A stretch of DNA of 64,000 nt, from assembly GCA_016779205.1 (NCBI GenBank), contig JADHOC010000004.1, positions 1 through 64,000 of the forward strand, in the 5' to 3' direction. Below, in pieces: positions 59,305 to 64,000 of this stretch. Within the stretch, counting starts at the first letter, position 1. Each line of letters starts with the position of its first letter. The position numbers and the translations under genes were made by a program. This DNA comes from Planctomycetota bacterium. Lineage in GTDB: Bacteria > Planctomycetota > UBA1135 > GCA-002686595. The notes beneath the pieces were generated by a model. It made no database searches. It saw only the letters and a program-made list of their open reading frames with translations, and was not told where the DNA came from.

Positions 59305-62300
59305 TCACTCGCCACGGAGCGAGGAGAGGAACGCGATGACGTCCCGCATCTCGGCCCGTGAGAGGTGGGATGAGACGTTGGAGGGCATGGCCGACACATC
59401 ACGACGGCGCGCCTTGATCTCGGCGATCTCGAACTCCAGCTGCTCCTTCTTGGAGGTCTCCAGCAGCAGGACCTCTGCGTCCTCCTCGAGGATCCGGCCC
59501 GAGAAGGTCTCGTCCTCGTCGGTCATGATCAACCAGCTCTCGAACCCCTCCGCGATCTCGGCGTTGGGCTCGACGATGGCATGGAGCAGCTGCTCGGCGG
59601 TGAGGCGCTTCCCCACATCGTCCATGGCGGGGCCCGCTTCCGAGCCCCCCTCATCACCCACCACGTGACACTTCATGCAGCTGGTCTCGGCCTTGGAGGC
59701 GAAGATCCGCTGGCCACGCTCGGCGTCGCCCCCCTCCAGGCACATGCGCCAGCGGGCGAGCGGGTCCTCCGACGCCTCCCACTCCGCCTCCATGGCCGCC
59801 GCCGACGCCTTGATCGAGTCGTCCTTGTTCTCGCCTGCGTACAGGAGCCACTCCACGAGGAGCGAGTGGTCCTCGGCCTTCAGCCGCGCGCCTTCGTCGA
59901 GGAACGCCGCGCTCGCGGCGGCGTCCTCGAAGCCGGCGAGCACCCGAAGGGCGTCGGCCCGACGCTCGACGGCTCCCTCGCGGGCCTCCTCCACCACGAT
60001 CGAGATGGCGTCCGCGCCGTGCAGCTCGAGCAGAGCGGCCGACCGCAGCGGGTTGCCCGCCTGGACCGCGGCGCGGGCCGTCAGGGCCGCCGTCTCGGAG
60101 GCCCCGGGGGCCACCCGGAGCAATCTCCGGTAGGCACGGCGACGGACCTCCGCGTCCGCCCCGACCTGATCGGCCACGGCCGCCAGATATCCGGCGGCCT
60201 CCGGCTCAGGGAGGTCGAGGGAGGCGATGAGCTCGAGCAGCCCCGTCCCCACCCCACGGTCCGCGAGGGCCGGACTCCGGGTCAACCTCCCGAGGGCCTC
60301 TCCGGCGGCCACGTCCATGGCCGCCCCGCGCAGGTCCCCGACCTGTGCAGCAGGGATGGGTCGGTGATCCATGACCACGCCGTCCCGGGTGAGCGGGCGG
60401 GTCCAGGATGCAAGGACGCGGAGCGCCTCGGCCCGGAGGGCCGGTTCAGCGCCCTCGTCGAGCGCGAACTCGAGGAGGCGCGAGGCGCTGCCGAGGGTCG
60501 CGACCTCACGGGAGGCGTGGAGGGCCCGACGGATGGTGGTCGAGTCGCCCCCCTCGGCAAGGACAGGAGTCGCGGCGGACAGCGCCCCCATGGCCGCAGC
60601 CACCGGCGCGTCGTGGATGCCTCGGGCGGCCTCCGCCCGAACCGCCGGCGCGGGGTCGGCGAGGAACTTCGCGATTCGACGGTCGCCTTGACGGCGGAGC
60701 ACGACCACGGCGCACTGGCGCACGAAGGCGTCGGGGTGGTCCTGGAGCCCCGCCACGGGAGCCGTGGCGCCCATCCGATCCAGGGCGCAGATGGCCGCCG
60801 TCCGCAGCCAGGGGTCGCCCGCACCCTCCGAGCCCAACAGCTCGACCAGCTCGTCGAACGCGGCGGCCCCGAGCTCCGCAGGAAGCGCGGGGCGGCCGAG
60901 GGCCTCCGCTGCCAGCAGCCGGACGCGGGCCTCCGGGTGGCTCCTCAGCAGGCCCAGGGCCTCCTGAACGAGGCCCGTGGCGTCCCGCTCGGCGGACACG
61001 CGCAGGGCCTGGACGATCACCTCGGGGTCAGGATCCCGAAGGGCCACCAGCAGCGCCTCGTCAAGGGAGTCGGAGCGGAGCATGGCGGACACGCCCTCGC
61101 CACCCATGAGCCGCCCCACGTGCCCCGCGCACCAGAGCGCGTGGACTCGCTGGAGCGTCTGGGCCTCGCGGGCGGTCACGACCTCCAGCAGGCGCGCGAG
61201 TCGGGCCTCGGCAGAGGCCTCATTCCCGTCGCTCAGGATCCGGCTCGCCATGAGGAGCTGGGCTTCCTGGCGCACACGCCGATCCCGGTGCTCGAAGAGC
61301 GCGAGGATGGCCCCATCGTCCAGCTCGTCGAGGCCGCCCTGGAGGAGGGTGGCGACCTCGGCCACGAGACGGACCTCGGCCTCATCCCGGGCCTCGGGTG
61401 AGACGCGGAACATCCGCCCCTTGCCCGTCTGGTTCCACCCGCTCACCCAATCGGAGAAGTACAGGTTGCCGTCCACCCCGAAGTCCACGTCCGTGGGCAG
61501 CGCGTCCCAGACGAACTTCTCGATCTCCTCCGCCCGGAAGCCCGCGCCGTCGGGCGCGTTGCGGAAGGAGTAGATGCCGCTGTAGCCCGGGTTGCCCCGG
61601 AAGTCGCACACGAAGAACGTGTCGTGCCAGCGGTCGCCCCAGCCAGTGCCCGGGTAGGTGGTCAGGCCAGAGGGGCCGCTGGTGAAGTTGGCGATCGGCG
61701 GGAGGAGGTAGAGCGGTTGGCCCTCGAAGTAGGGGTACCAGAGGCGCTCCTGATTCCACGGGCCCCTGGCGGTGGGCTGCCGCACCCACTGATAGGCCTG
61801 CCGCCAGCCCGTGTCGCTCCCCCGCAGCAGATAGGTCCAGCGCGCCTGATCGCCGCCGTCCGAGTTGTTGTCGAGGGTGAAGAGGTTCCCGCTGTCGTCG
61901 AAGGCGAGCTCCTGGGGGTTACGCAACCCGTCGCAGAAGATCTCGAGGTTCGAGCCGTCGAGCTCGCAGCGAAACACGGCGCCGGTGCCATACCGCACGA
62001 GCTGCTCTCCCTCGTCGGTGGTGACGTTGAAGCCGCGATCGCCGATGGAGAAGTACAGCCGCCCGTCCGGTCCGATCACCAGGCCGTGCAGGTCGTGTCC
62101 GAGCAGCGCCACGCGGAGTCCGTAGCCCGTGCTGTGCCTGGTGAGGTCCTCGGCGACGCCGTCTCCGTCCTCATCGAGGAGCCGCCAGAGGTCAGGGATG
62201 CAGGTGAACCACAGCTCGGTCGCTCCGTCGGTACGGCGGCGGGCGAGGAGCCCCGCGCCGATCCCCGCGGCGGGGTCGGCGAAGTCGTCAGCGAAGGCCG

Positions 62301-62739
62301 TCGCCTCGTCCGCGACGCCGTCCCCGTCCGTGTCCACCAGCCGCGTGATGCGCTCGGTCTCCACGGAGTACCCGTCCCTGAGCCCGTCCTCGCCCTCGTG
62401 CTTGCGGAACATCGCGACGCGGTCCGCCACGGACTTGATGGCGAGGTCATCCTCCAGCCACCCCATGTGGCTGCGGATGTCCGTGACGCCCTTGTGGTGC
62501 CTGAAGGTCTCGGCCACGTAGACGCGCCCGAACACGTCGAAGCAGAAGGCGACCGGATTGGCCAGCATCGGCTCGGACGCAAAGACCTCGGCGCGGAAGC
62601 CCTCGGGGAGCTGCATACGAGCCAGCACCTGGCGCGCCTCGTCGGACACCTCCTGCGGGAGGGACGGCGCCGTCGGGGTGGGAAGGGGGGCGGCGGAGAG
62701 GGGCGCCGCGACCAGGGCGGCGAGGATGGGGCTCGGCAT
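59305..62739 (-). CDS. PVC-type haem-binding protein: beta-propeller, HEAT repeats, cytochrome c
   Basis: The 1144-residue protein has a signal peptide (L-A-A-L-V-A-A-P-L-S-A-A). Residues 40-440 are the membrane-bound-dehydrogenase-type propeller typical of Planctomycetes and Verrucomicrobia (L-A-N-P-V-A-F-C-F-D-V-F-G-R-V-Y-V-A-E and D-G-R-L-Y-F-S-I-G-D-R-G). Residues 460-900 are HEAT-like repeats (R-V-R-L-L-A-A-E-A-L-G-R, V-R-A-E-A-A-R-G-I-H-D). The C-terminal cytochrome c domain has C1021-M-K-C1024-H1025. This architecture is widespread in PVC bacteria and is thought to take part in periplasmic oxidation; substrate is unknown. A TATCCT box is 6 nt before the start. Confidence 0.92.
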   Translation of the reverse strand: MPSPILAALVAAPLSAAPLPTPTAPSLPQEVSDEARQVLARMQLPEGFRAEVFASEPMLANPVAFCFDVFGRVYVAETFRHHKGVTDIRSHMGWLEDDLAIKSVADRVAMFRKHEGEDGLRDGYSVETERITRLVDTDGDGVADEATAFADDFADPAAGIGAGLLARRRTDGATELWFTCIPDLWRLLDEDGDGVAEDLTRHSTGYGLRVALLGHDLHGLVIGPDGRLYFSIGDRGFNVTTDEGEQLVRYGTGAVFRCELDGSNLEIFCDGLRNPQELAFDDSGNLFTLDNNSDGGDQARWTYLLRGSDTGWRQAYQWVRQPTARGPWNQERLWYPYFEGQPLYLLPPIANFTSGPSGLTTYPGTGWGDRWHDTFFVCDFRGNPGYSGIYSFRNAPDGAGFRAEEIEKFVWDALPTDVDFGVDGNLYFSDWVSGWNQTGKGRMFRVSPEARDEAEVRLVAEVATLLQGGLDELDDGAILALFEHRDRRVRQEAQLLMASRILSDGNEASAEARLARLLEVVTAREAQTLQRVHALWCAGHVGRLMGGEGVSAMLRSDSLDEALLVALRDPDPEVIVQALRVSAERDATGLVQEALGLLRSHPEARVRLLAAEALGRPALPAELGAAAFDELVELLGSEGAGDPWLRTAAICALDRMGATAPVAGLQDHPDAFVRQCAVVVLRRQGDRRIAKFLADPAPAVRAEAARGIHDAPVAAAMGALSAATPVLAEGGDSTTIRRALHASREVATLGSASRLLEFALDEGAEPALRAEALRVLASWTRPLTRDGVVMDHRPIPAAQVGDLRGAAMDVAAGEALGRLTRSPALADRGVGTGLLELIASLDLPEPEAAGYLAAVADQVGADAEVRRRAYRRLLRVAPGASETAALTARAAVQAGNPLRSAALLELHGADAISIVVEEAREGAVERRADALRVLAGFEDAAASAAFLDEGARLKAEDHSLLVEWLLYAGENKDDSIKASAAAMEAEWEASEDPLARWRMCLEGGDAERGQRIFASKAETSCMKCHVVGDEGGSEAGPAMDDVGKRLTAEQLLHAIVEPNAEIAEGFESWLIMTDEDETFSGRILEEDAEVLLLETSKKEQLEFEIAEIKARRRDVSAMPSNVSSHLSRAEMRDVIAFLSSLRGE

Positions 62740-62745
62740 GGGGCC

Positions 62746-62751
62746 AGGATA
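62746..62751 (-). promoter_or_regulatory. -10 box TATCCT, leaderless spacing
   Basis: On the minus strand TATCCT is followed by 6 nt and the ATG at 62739. Confidence 0.5.
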
Positions 62752-62781
62752 TCCGCTCCCCGTTGGACCTCAGCGTGGATC

Positions 62782-63963
62782 TCAGCGTCGATCTCCCTCG
62801 GGAAGCCGCTCGCCGGCCGCTCGCCACTCGGCCGCGAGCAGGTCCACCATCCGCCCGTAGGAGGCCACCCCCTCCTGGCCCTGGGCCCGCAGGTAGGCGT
62901 CGTTCACCGCCGAGGCCGCGCGGCTCGCTGCGGGGGACCGCTCGCGGTCCCAGAATCGCGCACGCTCCTCCATGGCGGACCGAATCCGAGGGTCCAGCTG
63001 ATCGATCCGAGCCGCGAGCCGCTCCCGGTCCGCGCGCCCCAGGGCGCCGAGCACGTGGCCGAGCGCGAGCAGCCGCGCCGCGGACCGCACCTCGGCGCTG
63101 GAGGACCGGCTCCCCACGCGCCACGCCAGGTAGTTGGCCTCGTCCTCCCGGGCCCAGCCCTGGGCGTGGGCCAGCTCATGGCACGCGGTGAACAGGAGGT
63201 CCGGCTCAGGCAGGTGCGCTGCCACGTGGGCCTCCTGGGTGAAGGGGCTGAAGATGCCGCTGATGCCGGCCCCCACGATGACGCCCGAGAGGGCTGGCCG
63301 GACGAGGACCCCGGAGCCGGCCCCGAGCGCGGGCTCCCGTTCGAGGGCCTCCCGCCAGGACGCCGCCGCCAGCTCCAGCGCGGCTCCCGGATCCAGCGCC
63401 CCGGAGGGTCCCGGCGCGGCGAGGTAGGGCTGGAGCTGGCTCTCCAGGGCTCCGGCGAGCCGGTCGAGCTCCGGGGCCGAGGCGCCGGCGGGCGCCAGGT
63501 CCAGGGAGTCCGCCAGCGGGAGCCGCGAGTAGTTGAGGCCCCAGAGGAACAGGAAGAGGAGCGCCCCACCGCCGCTCGCCGCGAGCCCGCACCGGAGGAC
63601 CGCGCCGGCACCACCGCGACGCCAGCCCCGGCGCACGAGCCAGCAGAGGACCACGGCCACCACGAGGATCCCCACCTCGGACAGGGACAGGAAGGGACCG
63701 GCGCGCCGTGGGGCGCCGGTCAGGGCCGCCCAACCCCGGGCGGCCTCCCCGACGAGGCCCGCGACCCTCGGGTAGATCCCGCGCGCGAAGTGCGCCTCGA
63801 CCACCCCGGGGCCCACACGGGCGACAGCCGCGAGCAGCAGCGCCGCGGCCCAGGGCGCGAGGGCCACGACCCACGGCACCAGGGGCCGTGAATGGAGCGG
63901 CGGCCGGCGCCCCCCTTCGGGATCGCCGGCCGCCTGCTGCTCCGGAGGTCCGGGGTCGCTCAC
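62782..63963 (-). CDS. DUF3810-family membrane protein with HExxH motif
   Basis: The 393-residue protein starts at a GTG at 63963 that overlaps the stop of the upstream gene as GTGA. Three N-terminal hydrophobic helices (V-P-W-V-V-A-L-A-P-W-A-A-A-L-L-L, E-V-G-I-L-V-V-A-V-V-L-C-W-L, G-G-G-A-L-L-F-L-F-L-W) precede W-G-L-N-Y-S-R. The soluble part carries a zinc-protease-like motif in T-A-C-H-E-L-A-H-A-Q-G-W with E-D-E-A-N-Y shortly after, typical of DUF3810. It is probably a membrane-anchored metalloprotease-like protein; substrate is unknown. Confidence 0.85.
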   Translation of the reverse strand: MSDPGPPEQQAAGDPEGGRRPPLHSRPLVPWVVALAPWAAALLLAAVARVGPGVVEAHFARGIYPRVAGLVGEAARGWAALTGAPRRAGPFLSLSEVGILVVAVVLCWLVRRGWRRGGAGAVLRCGLAASGGGALLFLFLWGLNYSRLPLADSLDLAPAGASAPELDRLAGALESQLQPYLAAPGPSGALDPGAALELAAASWREALEREPALGAGSGVLVRPALSGVIVGAGISGIFSPFTQEAHVAAHLPEPDLLFTACHELAHAQGWAREDEANYLAWRVGSRSSSAEVRSAARLLALGHVLGALGRADRERLAARIDQLDPRIRSAMEERARFWDRERSPAASRAASAVNDAYLRAQGQEGVASYGRMVDLLAAEWRAAGERLPEGDRR

Positions 63964-64000
63964 TTGAGCTGCTCCCAGTACTCCTCGGGCATGTCGTGCG
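63960..64000 (-). CDS. C-terminal end of an unrecognised protein (partial)
   Basis: On the minus strand a frame enters from beyond the window and ends at the TGA at 63960-63962; the last residues are H-D-M-P-E-E-Y-W-E-Q-L-K. The stop overlaps the GTG start of the DUF3810 gene by 4 nt, so the two are coupled. Only 13 codons are visible. Confidence 0.55.
   Translation of the reverse strand, partial: HDMPEEYWEQLK

Noticed and set aside
1..64000. tRNA, rRNA, riboswitch, insertion sequence or prophage genes
   Set aside because: No T-loop-like GGTTCGA context with a cloverleaf, no rRNA stretch, no transposase or integrase motif and no terminal inverted repeats were noticed. A dedicated search could still find a small RNA.

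Overview
The window comes from a very GC-rich (about 70%) Gram-negative bacterium, most likely a deep-branching planctomycete. The signs are a PVC-type cytochrome c fused to a beta-propeller and HEAT repeats, Tat-exported Gfo/Idh/MocA oxidoreductases, several lipoprotein sulfatase-fold enzymes, FG-GAP repeat proteins, and a recurring C-terminal domain of about 130 residues on secreted proteins. No rRNA, tRNA, CRISPR array, insertion sequence or prophage gene was recognised. About 46 protein genes are called; most of the other long open frames are shadows caused by the GC content.

The most notable signal is in-frame UGA. A secreted CxxCH protein (539-1387) reads through two UGA codons, and a secreted thioredoxin-fold protein (25265-26401) has UGA exactly at the first cysteine of its W-C-G-P-C active site. 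Each UGA is followed, 20-31 nt downstream, by a hairpin that meets the usual description of a bacterial SECIS element. I read both as selenoproteins. The selenocysteine machinery (selA, selB, selC, selD) is not in this window.

Layout: 1-4225 holds the end of a gene, a relic of the C-terminal domain, the double-UGA gene, a PQQ-type beta-propeller protein and two small membrane proteins. 4191-8433 holds a LamG/SGNH esterase and an FG-GAP protein, both with the C-terminal domain. 8799-14597 holds a zinc-ribbon membrane protein, threonine synthase, a rhombosortase-like protease coupled to its probable lipoprotein target, and a universal stress protein with a SulP transporter. 14810-24528 holds two sulfatase-fold lipoproteins, aconitase B, and a secreted protein with a pseudopilin-like tail. 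24717-33182 holds the selenothioredoxin, a second FG-GAP protein and an amidohydrolase pair. 33388-41752 holds a thioredoxin-like protein, a BatD-like protein coupled to a rhomboid-TPR fusion, and a molybdenum-cofactor operon (mogA, moeA, Nudix, AI-2E permease). 41844-47855 holds ApbE, two Tat-exported oxidoreductases, an SUMF1-like protein and an EamA permease. 47924-52415 holds two membrane-anchored helix-turn-helix proteins flanking a C-terminal-domain protein. 52568-64000 holds a eukaryote-like protein arginine methyltransferase, a third sulfatase-fold lipoprotein, a sorbosone-type dehydrogenase with the C-terminal domain, a degenerate GGDEF protein, PseG, the PVC cytochrome and a DUF3810 metalloprotease-like protein.

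Many genes overlap by 4 nt, which indicates translational coupling. At seven genes a TANNNT box lies 6-7 nt before the start codon, the spacing expected for leaderless transcription. The window is dominated by envelope and secreted functions; intracellular metabolism is represented by thrC, acnB and the molybdenum-cofactor genes.
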